Source: Polaromonas eurypsychrophila (GTDB lineage: Bacteria > Pseudomonadota > Gammaproteobacteria > Burkholderiales > Burkholderiaceae_C). From it: DNA of 64,000 bases. Under the pieces are notes generated by a model. The model saw only the letters and a list, made by a program, of their open reading frames with translations. It did not search any database and was not told where the DNA came from. This document shows positions 17,954 to 26,589 of the stretch, piece by piece (the stretch's first letter is position 1; every line of letters starts with the position of its first letter). Made by a program: the position numbers and the translations under genes. The stretch spans positions 124,001 to 188,000 of the forward strand of contig NZ_BMIG01000003.1 in assembly GCF_014641715.1 (NCBI RefSeq), read 5' to 3'.

Positions 17954-18742
17954 TCAATCACGGTAAGTCGGGTCCATCCGGTCCAGCTTGCGCAGCAGCG
18001 CGGGCCATTCCATCAAGCCGTAGGGCCGGCGCGTGCCAGGTTGGTAGTTGCTCCAGGTTTCCTCCAGCACAGGCTGGGCAACAGGAACAAAGGGGCTGTT
18101 GCAGGCCATCGCCGCGAGCTGGGAGCGACAGGCCAGCTCGAGCCGGTGCATCCAGTTGAAGGCCTCGCCAATGCTGCGGCCCACCGTCAGCACGCCGTGG
18201 TTGCGCAGGATCAGCGCCTCCCCGTCGCCAAGGTCGCGCACCAGCGACTCCTGCTCGTCGAGGTTGAGCACCACGCCGCAATAGTCGTGGTAGGCGATCT
18301 TCAGGAAACGCATGGCCGTCTGGGTGATCGGCAGCAGTCCGCATTGCAACGAGGACACCGCCATGGACGCCCAGCTGTGCGTGTGGATCACGCAGGCCAC
18401 TTCCGGCCTGGCCTCATGCACCGCGCTGTGGATCACATAACCGGCCTTGTTGATGCCGTAGTTGAGCGCGCCGAAATCAGGCTTGGCCAGAATGTTGCCG
18501 TCGTGATCGATCTTGACCAGGCTGGACGCGGTGATTTCCTCGTACATCATGCCGTAGGCGTTGATGAGAAAAGCCCCGTCTTCATCGGGCACACGCGCCG
18601 AGATGTGGTTGGCCATCATGTCCGACATGCCATAAATTTCTACCAGCCGATAACAGGCTGCCAGGTCCACGCGGGCCTGCCATTCGGCGGGCGAGCAACG
18701 GCCCTTAATGGATTCAATTTTGAGGCTGCGGTCGTCTTGCAT
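17954..18742 (-). CDS. Class II aldolase/adducin family protein
   Basis: Zinc-dependent aldolase-fold protein, 262 aa, related to fuculose-phosphate aldolase and to dehydratases or decarboxylases of hydroxy acids. The metal histidines are visible in VIHTHSWASMAVS and a later one in LILRNHGVLTVG. MANHISARVPDEDGAFLINA is typical of the non-sugar members. ATG 18742 has GGAGA upstream. Placed between tcuB and a Bug gene, it may cleave or decarboxylate an acid from the same pathway. The substrate is unknown. Confidence 0.88.
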   Translation of the reverse strand: MQDDRSLKIESIKGRCSPAEWQARVDLAACYRLVEIYGMSDMMANHISARVPDEDGAFLINAYGMMYEEITASSLVKIDHDGNILAKPDFGALNYGINKAGYVIHSAVHEARPEVACVIHTHSWASMAVSSLQCGLLPITQTAMRFLKIAYHDYCGVVLNLDEQESLVRDLGDGEALILRNHGVLTVGRSIGEAFNWMHRLELACRSQLAAMACNSPFVPVAQPVLEETWSNYQPGTRRPYGLMEWPALLRKLDRMDPTYRD

Positions 18743-18768
18743 GATGTTTCTCCGGGTCAAATGCCGTA

Positions 18769-19941
18769 TCAGTCGTCGCCCAGCTTCAGCGTGCTGGGTT
18801 GGCGCTTTTCAATGGCCCACTTGAGCAGGGCCGCGCTGCGGAAGATGCCGTGGGCGAATTTGCCGTACGGCAGGGTCAGGAACAAGGCCATCACCACGCC
18901 GAGATGGACCGCCAGCAGCAGCGCCATGGCACCGGTGTCGCGCCAGGCCAGCAAGGCCAGGCCGGTCAGGCTGGTAAAAAACAGCAGCGCGATGAAGCCA
19001 CGGTCCATCGGTTTCTGTGCAGCATCGCCATGCATGGGATGGCGTCTGAGGTTGAGCCAGAACAGGCCGGCCGGGCCGATCAGCAGGCCGATGCCGCCCA
19101 CCGTTCCCAGCAACACCGGCAGGCTGGTCAGCGCGTAGGGCGCCTGCAAACCCAGCAGGTAGTGGTACAGCGTGGCCACCGAAGTGGCGGCAAAACACAG
19201 CATGAAGCCATAGAAGGTGAAGTGGTGAAAACGCCGACGCCACAGCGTGAAAGCGTCATCGCTTTCATTGCAGCCTTCGCCATGCCCGCCGTCCAGGTAT
19301 TTGAGGCGCAGCACATTGAGGCTGGCCTCGGTGACAGCGGCACCTGTGGCCTGGCCGGGCGAAACATCGCACCAGAATTTGCGTACGCCCAGTCCCAGCG
19401 CGAGCACGGCGAACAAAAAGATGGGCGCAAACATCAGCACCAGCAGGTTGTGCGGAAAAATCGCGTAGAAGTTGCCGGCCAGTGGCGCGTGCAACAGGGT
19501 GCCATTGACTCCTACCGCCAGCACCAGGAACAGCGCCAACCCGGCGGCCAGCGCCATGGCCATAGTCAGGCCGTTGCGCTTGTACAGCGCGCCCAGGACA
19601 GGTGGCCAGGCGTAGTCGGCATAAGTCTGGCCACGTACCTGGGCCATGGCTTGCGGCACGTTGACTGCAAACTCGTGGGGCGGCGCGTACTGGCAGGCAT
19701 GGAAACAGGCGCCACAGTTGTGACACAGGTTGGCGAGGTAGTGGATGTCGGCCTTGCCGAACTCCAGCCGCCGCGTCATGGCCGGAAACACGGCGCAAAA
19801 ACCTTCGCAATAGCGGCAGGCATTGCAAATCTGCAGTTGCCGGCCGACCTCGGTTTCGTAAGGTGTGAGTGGCATCTCGCCAAGCGCCAGTGCGCGGGCG
19901 TCGCGGGTCAGGGCTTCAAGATGCAGCAAGATGCACTCCAC
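18769..19941 (-). CDS. tcuB: TcuB-like tricarballylate utilisation iron-sulfur membrane protein
   Basis: Membrane electron carrier, 390 aa, that reoxidises the flavin of TcuA and passes electrons to the quinone pool. Two Fe-S motifs lie in the N-terminal third ([11 protein letters not shown] near residue 39 and [11 protein letters not shown] near residue 73), followed by several membrane helices starting at [19 protein letters not shown]. The chosen ATG overlaps the tcuA end by 26 bp; an internal ATG at 19875 is possible but would leave little before the first cysteine motif. Tricarballylate as the true substrate is not certain. Confidence 0.88.
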   Translation of the reverse strand: MECILLHLEALTRDARALALGEMPLTPYETEVGRQLQICNACRYCEGFCAVFPAMTRRLEFGKADIHYLANLCHNCGACFHACQYAPPHEFAVNVPQAMAQVRGQTYADYAWPPVLGALYKRNGLTMAMALAAGLALFLVLAVGVNGTLLHAPLAGNFYAIFPHNLLVLMFAPIFLFAVLALGLGVRKFWCDVSPGQATGAAVTEASLNVLRLKYLDGGHGEGCNESDDAFTLWRRRFHHFTFYGFMLCFAATSVATLYHYLLGLQAPYALTSLPVLLGTVGGIGLLIGPAGLFWLNLRRHPMHGDAAQKPMDRGFIALLFFTSLTGLALLAWRDTGAMALLLAVHLGVVMALFLTLPYGKFAHGIFRSAALLKWAIEKRQPSTLKLGDD

Positions 19942-21325
19942 TTTTGATAGCGGCTTGCGCTGCCTGGGTGCCGGCTATCCGGCCAAACGCTGTACCAATC
20001 GACATGCCAACCCCGGCCGTGTAACCCTTGCCAAGCACGTTGCCGGCCATCATCTCGCCGGCGACAAACAGGTTGGGGCTGGGCTGGCCGCCAAAATGCA
20101 CAGCGGCACTGTCGTTGACCTTCAGGCCCAGGTAGGTGAAGGTGATGCCTGGCTTGAGCGCGTATCCATAAAACGGCGCGGTATCCAGCGGCCGCGCCCA
20201 GTGGGTTTTGGCTGGCAATACGCCTTCGGTGTGGCAGTCGTCCAGCGCAGTGTGGTCGAAAGTGCCAATGCGGCAGGCCGCGTTGTAGTCATTGAGGGTT
20301 TGCATGAAAGTGATTTCGTCCAGGCCGAGCTTGCGGGCGAGTTCGGGCAGAGAGTCGGCTTTGACGCCGGGAAACACCGGCGGCATAAAGCGGCCCACGG
20401 CCTTGGCATCGATGATGGAATAACCGGTCTGGCCGGGCTGCTGCGCCACCAGTCGGCCCCAGATCGCGTACCGCTTGGGCCAGAAATCCTCGCCCTCGTC
20501 GTAAAAACGCCTGGCCTGTTTGTTCACCACCACGCCCAGCGAGACGCAATCGATGCGGGTGCAAATACCGCCGTCGTACATCGGCGAGCGCGCATCGATG
20601 GCCACCATGTGGGCCTGGGTGGCATCACCGATGCTGTCGGCATGGTGTTCATCCAGCATGTGTTTGAGCAGGACGCCCTTGTTGAAGGCCGTACCGCGAA
20701 TCAGGAAATTGTCGGCCGGCCATTCACCGTCGGCATTCTGGCCCCAGGCCTCGCGCAGCCATTCGCGGTTGGACTCAAAACCGCCGGCAGCCAGCACACA
20801 AGACCGGGCTTCAATCCGTTCATCACCGGTATGCGCGGCGACGAAGCGGCCATCGCGGATGTCGAGCCGGTCCACCGCGGCGTTGTAGCGGATTTTCACA
20901 CCGAGTTTTTCAGCGCTGCGGTAGTAGGCATTGACCAGTGCCTTGCCGCCGCCCATGAAAAACGCGTTGGTACGCGCTACATGCAGCGCACCGGACAGCG
21001 GCGGCTGGAAGTGCACGCCATGGCTGCGCATCCAGTCGCGGCATTCTGAGGATGCGCGGATCGTGAGCCGCGCGAGGTGTTCGTTGGTCAGCCCGCCGGT
21101 CACCTTCAGCAGATCCTGCCAGTATTCCTCTTCCGGATAGGCTTCGATCAGCACATCCTGCGGCGCATCGTGCATGCACCGCAGGTTGCGCGTGTGTTGC
21201 GAATTACCGCCACGCCACTCGGGCGGCGCCGATTCCAGCAGCAACACCGAAGCCCCCGCCTCCCGCGCCATCAGCGCCGCGCACAGCGCCGCGTTACCGC
21301 CGCCTATGACCAAAACATCAAGCAT
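19916..21325 (-). CDS. tcuA: TcuA-like FAD-dependent tricarballylate dehydrogenase
   Basis: Flavoprotein of the succinate dehydrogenase/fumarate reductase fold. In Salmonella TcuA oxidises tricarballylate to cis-aconitate. At 469 aa it is close to the Salmonella protein. The FAD motif [20 protein letters not shown] is at the N-terminus, and the C-terminal FAD loop reads [22 protein letters not shown] 21325 starts directly before the flavin motif. It is paired with tcuB as in tcuRABC, but no tcuC transporter is nearby. An ABC system and Bug receptors are present instead. Confidence 0.88.
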   Translation of the reverse strand: MLDVLVIGGGNAALCAALMAREAGASVLLLESAPPEWRGGNSQHTRNLRCMHDAPQDVLIEAYPEEEYWQDLLKVTGGLTNEHLARLTIRASSECRDWMRSHGVHFQPPLSGALHVARTNAFFMGGGKALVNAYYRSAEKLGVKIRYNAAVDRLDIRDGRFVAAHTGDERIEARSCVLAAGGFESNREWLREAWGQNADGEWPADNFLIRGTAFNKGVLLKHMLDEHHADSIGDATQAHMVAIDARSPMYDGGICTRIDCVSLGVVVNKQARRFYDEGEDFWPKRYAIWGRLVAQQPGQTGYSIIDAKAVGRFMPPVFPGVKADSLPELARKLGLDEITFMQTLNDYNAACRIGTFDHTALDDCHTEGVLPAKTHWARPLDTAPFYGYALKPGITFTYLGLKVNDSAAVHFGGQPSPNLFVAGEMMAGNVLGKGYTAGVGMSIGTAFGRIAGTQAAQAAIKSGVHLAAS

Positions 21326-21435
21326 CGTGGGAACATCTCCATCAGAAAAACCAGGCGGGTCAGGGGCTGGCCACACAAGCTGTTGAATATACGGGCGGCA
21401 AGAGAAAACGCACAGGGAGCCGGCGGCATGAGGGC

Positions 21436-21450
21436 ATCACGATTCGTGAT
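21436..21450. promoter_or_regulatory. Palindrome ATCAC-N5-GTGAT upstream of tcuA
   Basis: ATCACGATTCGTGAT is a perfect palindrome that fits the LysR box T-N11-A. It overlaps the stop of the flavin dehydrogenase gene and lies 111 bp before tcuA. It shares both arms with the two sites flanking the LysR gene at 38300-39232. Confidence 0.4.
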
Positions 21451-22951
21451 ACCTGGCGTCCGCCCCTCCTCCTGACACGCTGTCCCCGCCGGCGGCCTGC
21501 GCAGCAAATCGCCCGGCCCGCCGGCCCGAGACAAAGGCCCACGCCAGGTGATGCCCATGGCCCTTGAGCAGCAGACCGCCCTGACCGGTGGAACCTGCTG
21601 CGTACAACCCCCGCAAAGGTCGGTCGCCGGCGTCCAGCACGCGATGCTGCGTGTCCACCATCAGGCCGCCCTCGCTGTGTACAAACACCGAACGCACCGG
21701 ACCCAGGGCCACGTACGGGCCCGCGCCCAGCGGCTGGCGGCCGGTCGACGACACGCTGTGCGCCAGCGCCGCCGGGTCCATGCCCAGCTTGTGCGCCAGT
21801 GCGCCCAGGGTCACCGCCTGGGTATACACGTCCGGCCGGTTTGTAGCGTAGTCGGGAATGTAGGCATAAGCGATGCCGGGCGCGGTGGATACAAAATCGG
21901 GCCACTTTGAGAACCGGCTGGCCAGGGCCTGGTCGATGATGATGTAGGCCAGTTTTCCGGGTTGGTCAGGCAGGCGCCATGCGGGCCGGTCCAGCTCGTC
22001 GCCAAAGCGCTCGCCGCGCTGGTTGACCAGCAGGGCGCCCCCGTCGAACAGCGCGGTGGACGGCGCCAGCGCGGTGGTCAAAAACTTCATCATGAAAGGC
22101 CGCAACACAGCGGCCGGCAGATGGTCCAGCGACCACTCCATGAAAACGGCCAGCCAGCGCCAGGGCGGCAGGCGCCGCATCAGGGTTTCGGTGGCCGGTG
22201 CGATAAATCGGATTTCGGGACCGAGTGCGAGGTCACCGTTGACGATGCGCGCCCCCAGCGCCTCGGCCATGCGTTGGCCGTCACCTGTGGCGGTCAGGTT
22301 GACACCTTCGACCTTGGCCTCCTGCGAACCCATGAAGCGCGCCTTGTGCGCCGGGCTGTTGGTGAAGTCACCGGCGGCCAGCACCACGCCGCCGCGCGCC
22401 ACAAAGCGCCACTTGCTGCCCTCGCCTTCGGCATCCACGGCGGTGATGCACCCGTCTTTCTGCACGATGGCCGTGACCTGCATGCCGGTGCGGATGACTA
22501 CCCCGGCTCGGCGGGCGCGGCGCTCGAGGTGGTAGATGAAGGAGCGTGAGTTGGGCAGCACGTTGTGCATGCGCGGCTGGCGGTGCGGTGGTTCGGGCAT
22601 GGGGCCCATGAAACGCACGCCAGAGTCCAGCAGCCAGGCAAAGGTGTCGGGCATGCCGTCACACAGGATGCGACGCAGCTCGTTGTTGTCTCGCGAAGCC
22701 AGCTCGCCGGCAAAACCGGGCATGTCGGCCCAGTGGTCCGCCGGGTTGTCGACGATGCCGCGTTTTTTTTGATGCGGCGTCTGCGTAGCGCTAACCGAGC
22801 CGATGGACCAGGCGGTGGAACCGCCCAGTGCGGCGTTTTTCTCAAGCAACAACACCGACCCGCCGGCCGCACGCGCCTCGATGGCCGCTGCCAGTCCGGC
22901 GCCGCCACCGCCAACCACCACCACGTCATGAACTTCCTCCAATTGCGTCAT
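21437..22951 (-). CDS. FAD-dependent oxidoreductase (3-ketosteroid dehydrogenase/fumarate reductase type)
   Basis: Flavoprotein of 504 aa with the FAD-binding VVVVGGGGAGLAAAIEARAA at residue 10 and LLLEKNAALGGSTAWSIGS after it. The C-terminal YAAGSTGQGGLLLKGHGHHL contacts the flavin. The family desaturates ketosteroids or reduces and oxidises C4-type acids. It starts 10 bp after a Bug gene and precedes tcuA, so the array holds two unlike desaturase-type flavoproteins. The exact substrate is unknown. A LysR-box-like palindrome covers its stop codon. Confidence 0.87.
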   Translation of the reverse strand: MTQLEEVHDVVVVGGGGAGLAAAIEARAAGGSVLLLEKNAALGGSTAWSIGSVSATQTPHQKKRGIVDNPADHWADMPGFAGELASRDNNELRRILCDGMPDTFAWLLDSGVRFMGPMPEPPHRQPRMHNVLPNSRSFIYHLERRARRAGVVIRTGMQVTAIVQKDGCITAVDAEGEGSKWRFVARGGVVLAAGDFTNSPAHKARFMGSQEAKVEGVNLTATGDGQRMAEALGARIVNGDLALGPEIRFIAPATETLMRRLPPWRWLAVFMEWSLDHLPAAVLRPFMMKFLTTALAPSTALFDGGALLVNQRGERFGDELDRPAWRLPDQPGKLAYIIIDQALASRFSKWPDFVSTAPGIAYAYIPDYATNRPDVYTQAVTLGALAHKLGMDPAALAHSVSSTGRQPLGAGPYVALGPVRSVFVHSEGGLMVDTQHRVLDAGDRPLRGLYAAGSTGQGGLLLKGHGHHLAWAFVSGRRAGRFAAQAAGGDSVSGGGADARYHES

Positions 22952-22961
22952 GTCCGCCCGC

Positions 22962-23933
22962 TCAATCCAGCTGAATGTTGGCAGCCTTGATCACGGCGCT
23001 CCATTTGGTGGTCTCGATCTCGTTGCGCTTTTGCGCATCGGCCGGGTTGCCGCCCAGCGGTACGATGCCCAAGCCATCCCAGCGCTGCGCCAGGTCCGGT
23101 GCCTTGATCACGGCGTTGATCTCGCTGTTGAGCCTGCTGACGATGGATGCGGGCGTACCGCTGGCCACTGAAATGGTGTACCACGGCACGGACGAGTAAC
23201 CGGCCACACCGGCTTCGGCCACCGTAGGCACGTCTGGCAGGCTGGCGCTGCGGCTGGTGCCGGTCACGGCCAATGCACGCACTTTACCGCTCTTGAGGTG
23301 CGGATGCGCCGTGCCCAGGCTCTCGAACAGCATGTCGATCTGGCCACCCAGCAGGTCGGCCATGGCCGGCGCTCCGCCGCGGTAAGGCACGTGCGTGTAA
23401 TCGATCTTTGTCATGTAGCGAAACAGCTCGGCCGCCATGTGCATGGCTGACCCGTTGCCCGCCGAACCATAGGTCAGTCTGCCGGACTGGCTTCGGGCCA
23501 GGGCCAACAACTCCTGCACCGACTTGACCGGCATGTCCTGCTTGACGATCAGGATGCTGGGCGCCTCGGCCAGCAGGATCACCGGCTTTAACTCCTTCAT
23601 CGGGTCGTAGCGCAGCTTGGGGTAAAGCGCGACCGCGCCATTGTGGGCGATGGTAGCCAACACCAGGGTGTAACCGTCAGCCGGACCCCGAGCCACCAGT
23701 TCGCCACCGGTGTGCCCGCCGGCGCCGGGCTTGTTTTCGATAACCACGGGCTGGCCAAGACGGGCGCCCAGTTTCTCGGCCACGGATCGCGCCAGCAGGT
23801 CAGCCGGCCCGCCCGCCGCATAAGGCACCACCAACTTGACGGGTTTCGAAGGGTAGGCGTCCTGGGCGGACACCAGGAACGGGGCCACGCAAAGGCCCAG
23901 GGCGAGCATGGGATGCAGGAATTTTTCAACCAT
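22962..23933 (-). CDS. Bug/TctC-type binding protein (second copy)
   Basis: Extracytoplasmic carboxylate receptor, 323 aa, with a Sec signal peptide (LHPMLALGLCVAPFLVSA, cleaved before QDAYPSK). Bug motifs are KLVVPYAAGGPADLLARSV and IENKPGAGGHTGGELV. It differs clearly from the copy next door, so the pair is not a recent duplication. The aspartate after YDPMKELKP is near the usual ligand region. It lies 22 bp after the next Bug gene in transcription order. Confidence 0.92.
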   Translation of the reverse strand: MVEKFLHPMLALGLCVAPFLVSAQDAYPSKPVKLVVPYAAGGPADLLARSVAEKLGARLGQPVVIENKPGAGGHTGGELVARGPADGYTLVLATIAHNGAVALYPKLRYDPMKELKPVILLAEAPSILIVKQDMPVKSVQELLALARSQSGRLTYGSAGNGSAMHMAAELFRYMTKIDYTHVPYRGGAPAMADLLGGQIDMLFESLGTAHPHLKSGKVRALAVTGTSRSASLPDVPTVAEAGVAGYSSVPWYTISVASGTPASIVSRLNSEINAVIKAPDLAQRWDGLGIVPLGGNPADAQKRNEIETTKWSAVIKAANIQLD

Positions 23934-23955
23934 TTTTTTGTCTCCTAGATGTAGA

Positions 23956-24933
23956 TCAATCCAGCTTCAATTTGGCCGCTTCGATCACACGTCCCCACTT
24001 CTGCGTTTCCGACTTGAAATAGGCCTGCGCTTCGGCGGGGGTGTTTGGCGTGATGGTGACGCCCAGGGCGGCCAGTTGTTTTTGCGCATCCGGTGTGGCC
24101 ACGACGCGAAGCACATCCCGGTTGAGCTTGTCGATCACCGCCGGAGGGGTGCCCGCCGGCGCGGCCAGCGTCCACCACGAGGTGCCGGCATAAGCGGGAA
24201 CACCCGACTCGGCAATGGTGGGCACATTCGGCAGGTTGGCATTACGTTTGGCGCTGGTCACGGCAAGTGCCCGTAGTTTGCCGCTCTGGATATGCGGCAC
24301 GCTGGACGACATGTTGTCGAACATGAGGTCCACCTGCCCACCGATCAGGTCGATCAGTGCCGGACCGCTGCCCTTGTAGGGCACATGATTCATCCTGGTG
24401 CCGCTTTCGAGTTCGAACAGCGCCGTGACCATGTGCACCGAGGAACCCGGGCCGGCCGAGGCATAGTTGAGCTTGCCGGGGTTGGCCCTGGCGAAGGCCA
24501 GCAGTTCCGGAAAAGTCTTGAACGGCGAGTTGGCCGGCACCAGCACGATGTTGGGAGCTTCGCCGAGAATCATGATCGGCTGCAGTTCTGAAGCGGGCGA
24601 GTAGTTGAGTTTGCTGTAACTCGCGTAAGCCGCATGGATGCCAATGGTACCGACCATCAGGGTGTAACCGTCCGGCGGTGCCTTGGACACCACCTGCGCG
24701 CCCAGGTGGCCGCTGGCACCTGGCCGATTGTCCACGACGATCGACTGGCCATAGGGCGTCGCCAACCGCTGCGAGACCATGCGGCCCAGAATGTCGGCGA
24801 CACCGGCCGGCGGGAAGGGCACCACCAGGCGGATCGACTGGGTGGGATAGTCCTGCGCCATGGCCGCGCCGCAGCAAAACAGCGTCGCGGCAAGCACGCT
24901 GCGGCCCAGGCTTTTCAGGAATGATCTTTTCAT
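23956..24933 (-). CDS. Bug/TctC-type binding protein (third copy)
   Basis: Carboxylate receptor of 325 aa with a Sec leader (SLGRSVLAATLFCCGAAMA, cleaved before QDYPTQS). The conserved fold shows RLVVPFPPAGVADILGRMV and NRPGASGHLGAQVV. Two cysteines in the leader (LFCCGAAMA) could suggest a lipoprotein, but AMAQ is a good signal peptidase I site. The start overlaps the end of the periplasmic-binding-fold gene as ATGA. No matching TctA/TctB permease is seen. Confidence 0.92.
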   Translation of the reverse strand: MKRSFLKSLGRSVLAATLFCCGAAMAQDYPTQSIRLVVPFPPAGVADILGRMVSQRLATPYGQSIVVDNRPGASGHLGAQVVSKAPPDGYTLMVGTIGIHAAYASYSKLNYSPASELQPIMILGEAPNIVLVPANSPFKTFPELLAFARANPGKLNYASAGPGSSVHMVTALFELESGTRMNHVPYKGSGPALIDLIGGQVDLMFDNMSSSVPHIQSGKLRALAVTSAKRNANLPNVPTIAESGVPAYAGTSWWTLAAPAGTPPAVIDKLNRDVLRVVATPDAQKQLAALGVTITPNTPAEAQAYFKSETQKWGRVIEAAKLKLD

Positions 24934-25832
24934 GTCTTGCTCCTCAGTTTTTCAAGGGTTATCACGGGTCGCTGCGCATAGGGCTGGTCCCACTGCCGGT
25001 AGTTGCCGCCGTCCACGATCTGCACCGGCAGTTCGATGGTGACGGGTACCTCCTCGCCACGCAGGTGGCGCACGGCGCATTCGGCAGCAAGGCAGGCGAT
25101 CTGCATGGCGTTGAAATCGGCCGTGGCAAGCATGCGGCCTGCGGCGATAGCCGCAACGGCCTGGGGAATGGCGTTGACGCCAACCACCGCCGCTTTGTGT
25201 CCGGCGGCATCGAGCGCGTCCAGCACGCCGATGGCCATGATGTCGTTGGCGACCAGGCAGGCCTGCGGACCGGGGTTGGCCTGCAGCCACTGCGCGGTAC
25301 GTTCGCGCGCCAAGTCCCGCACATAGTCGCCTGCGATGACTCCGGTGATGGTGATGCCGGGGTGCTGGCTCGCGGCGTCTCGGAATCCCCGCAAGCGCGC
25401 CAGGCTGGTGACCGAATCAACCGGTCCGGTGACGATCAGTACCTGCCCGTGGCCCTGCAGGTGACTGAACAGGTAATTTGCTATCGCCAGGGCAAGGCGG
25501 TAGTCGTCCGAACTCACGTAACTCACCATAGTCGCGGCATCGATCGGATTGACAAACCCGACCATGGGAATTCCCGCTGCCGCGATACGCCGCACCGCAG
25601 CATCGACCTTGCTGGCATGCACCGGCGAGAACACGAAAGCATCCGGCCGGGGAAGCAGCGCCAGCGCCTGGTCAACCAGTTCAATTTGCTCCTGCGGGTC
25701 ATCCCCCTTTTTTGGCACAAAGTGCAGCACCTCGGCACCCAGCGCAGCTGCTGCACGCTCGGCGCCGAGGCGGGCTGCGCCATAAGCCGGGTTGGTCAGA
25801 TTTTTGGTGAAGACCGCCAGGCGCAAGCGCAT
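24930..25832 (-). CDS. Periplasmic-binding-fold sugar-type protein without signal peptide
   Basis: Protein of 300 aa with the LacI/ribose-binding-protein fold. It begins LRLAVFTKNLTNPAYGAARL and shows VFSPVHASKVDAAVRRI, GHGQVLIVTGPVDSV and LVANDIMAIGVLDALDAAG. Members are normally exported or fused to a DNA-binding helix, yet this one has neither: the mature fold starts at residue 3. Extending upstream adds only unrelated residues. It could be a cytoplasmic sensor or a receptor that lost its leader. It begins 2 bp after the SDR stop. No ATPase or permease of the sugar type is nearby. Confidence 0.82.
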   Translation of the reverse strand: MRLRLAVFTKNLTNPAYGAARLGAERAAAALGAEVLHFVPKKGDDPQEQIELVDQALALLPRPDAFVFSPVHASKVDAAVRRIAAAGIPMVGFVNPIDAATMVSYVSSDDYRLALAIANYLFSHLQGHGQVLIVTGPVDSVTSLARLRGFRDAASQHPGITITGVIAGDYVRDLARERTAQWLQANPGPQACLVANDIMAIGVLDALDAAGHKAAVVGVNAIPQAVAAIAAGRMLATADFNAMQIACLAAECAVRHLRGEEVPVTIELPVQIVDGGNYRQWDQPYAQRPVITLEKLRSKT

Positions 25833-25834
25833 GT

Positions 25835-26557
25835 TCAGACCATGCCACCGTTGGGCTGGATCACCTGCCCATGGACCCACGACGCCTTGTCGGACGCCAG
25901 GAAACTCACAACCTCGGCCACTTCGTCGGGCGTGCCAATGCGATTGAACGGGCTCATAGCGGCGGAACGGGCCTTGGCCTCGTCGTTCTTGCCGGCGCGG
26001 AACAAGTCGGTGTCCACCGGTCCGGGCGCAACCGCGTTAACACGCACCTTGCGCGGCGCCAGTTCCTTGGCCATGGAACGCACCAGGCTTTCCACCGCCG
26101 CCTTGGTGGCGGTGTAGGGGCCACCACCAGGCACGCCGATGCGCACCATGGACGTCGTCAGCGCCACAATGTTGCCGCCGTCCGCCACATGTTTGGCCGC
26201 AGCACTGAGCACATTGAAAGCACCCACGATGTTGACCTCGACCAGCTTGCGGAAGTCCTCCGGCTTGAACTGCGCCATCGGGCCGGGCGGTACATTGATG
26301 CCGGCGTTGGCCACCACACAGTGCGGGGCAGCGCCAAAATCGCGCGCCACATCGGCAAACACCTGCTCAACCTGCGTCGGTTCGCAGATATCCACGGCAT
26401 AACCACGGGTGCGGGCGCCGCCGATTTTTTCCGGCAGATCCGGCGCGCTGGTGACATAGGTGTAGGCGACGTCATAGCCGCTTTCTGCCAGTTTCTGCAC
26501 GCAGGCCGCGCCAATGCCGCGGGTGCCGCCAAAAACAAGGGCGATGTTGTTGCTCAT
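25835..26557 (-). CDS. Short-chain dehydrogenase/reductase
   Basis: NAD(P)-dependent oxidoreductase, 240 aa, classical SDR. The cofactor motif is VFGGTRGIGAACV near residue 8 (Gly replaces the usual Thr in TGxxxGIG). NAG is in VVANAGINVPPG, the catalytic Ser is in LTTSMVRIG, and the active-site Tyr-Lys is in PYTATKAAVESL. The ending VIQPNGGMV is usual. It sits between a ThDP enzyme and a binding-fold protein and may reduce or oxidise a keto/hydroxy intermediate of the array. The substrate is unknown. Confidence 0.9.
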   Translation of the reverse strand: MSNNIALVFGGTRGIGAACVQKLAESGYDVAYTYVTSAPDLPEKIGGARTRGYAVDICEPTQVEQVFADVARDFGAAPHCVVANAGINVPPGPMAQFKPEDFRKLVEVNIVGAFNVLSAAAKHVADGGNIVALTTSMVRIGVPGGGPYTATKAAVESLVRSMAKELAPRKVRVNAVAPGPVDTDLFRAGKNDEAKARSAAMSPFNRIGTPDEVAEVVSFLASDKASWVHGQVIQPNGGMV

Positions 26558-26589
26558 GTGAATCCTTAAAAGTCGTGAATGAAAACGCG

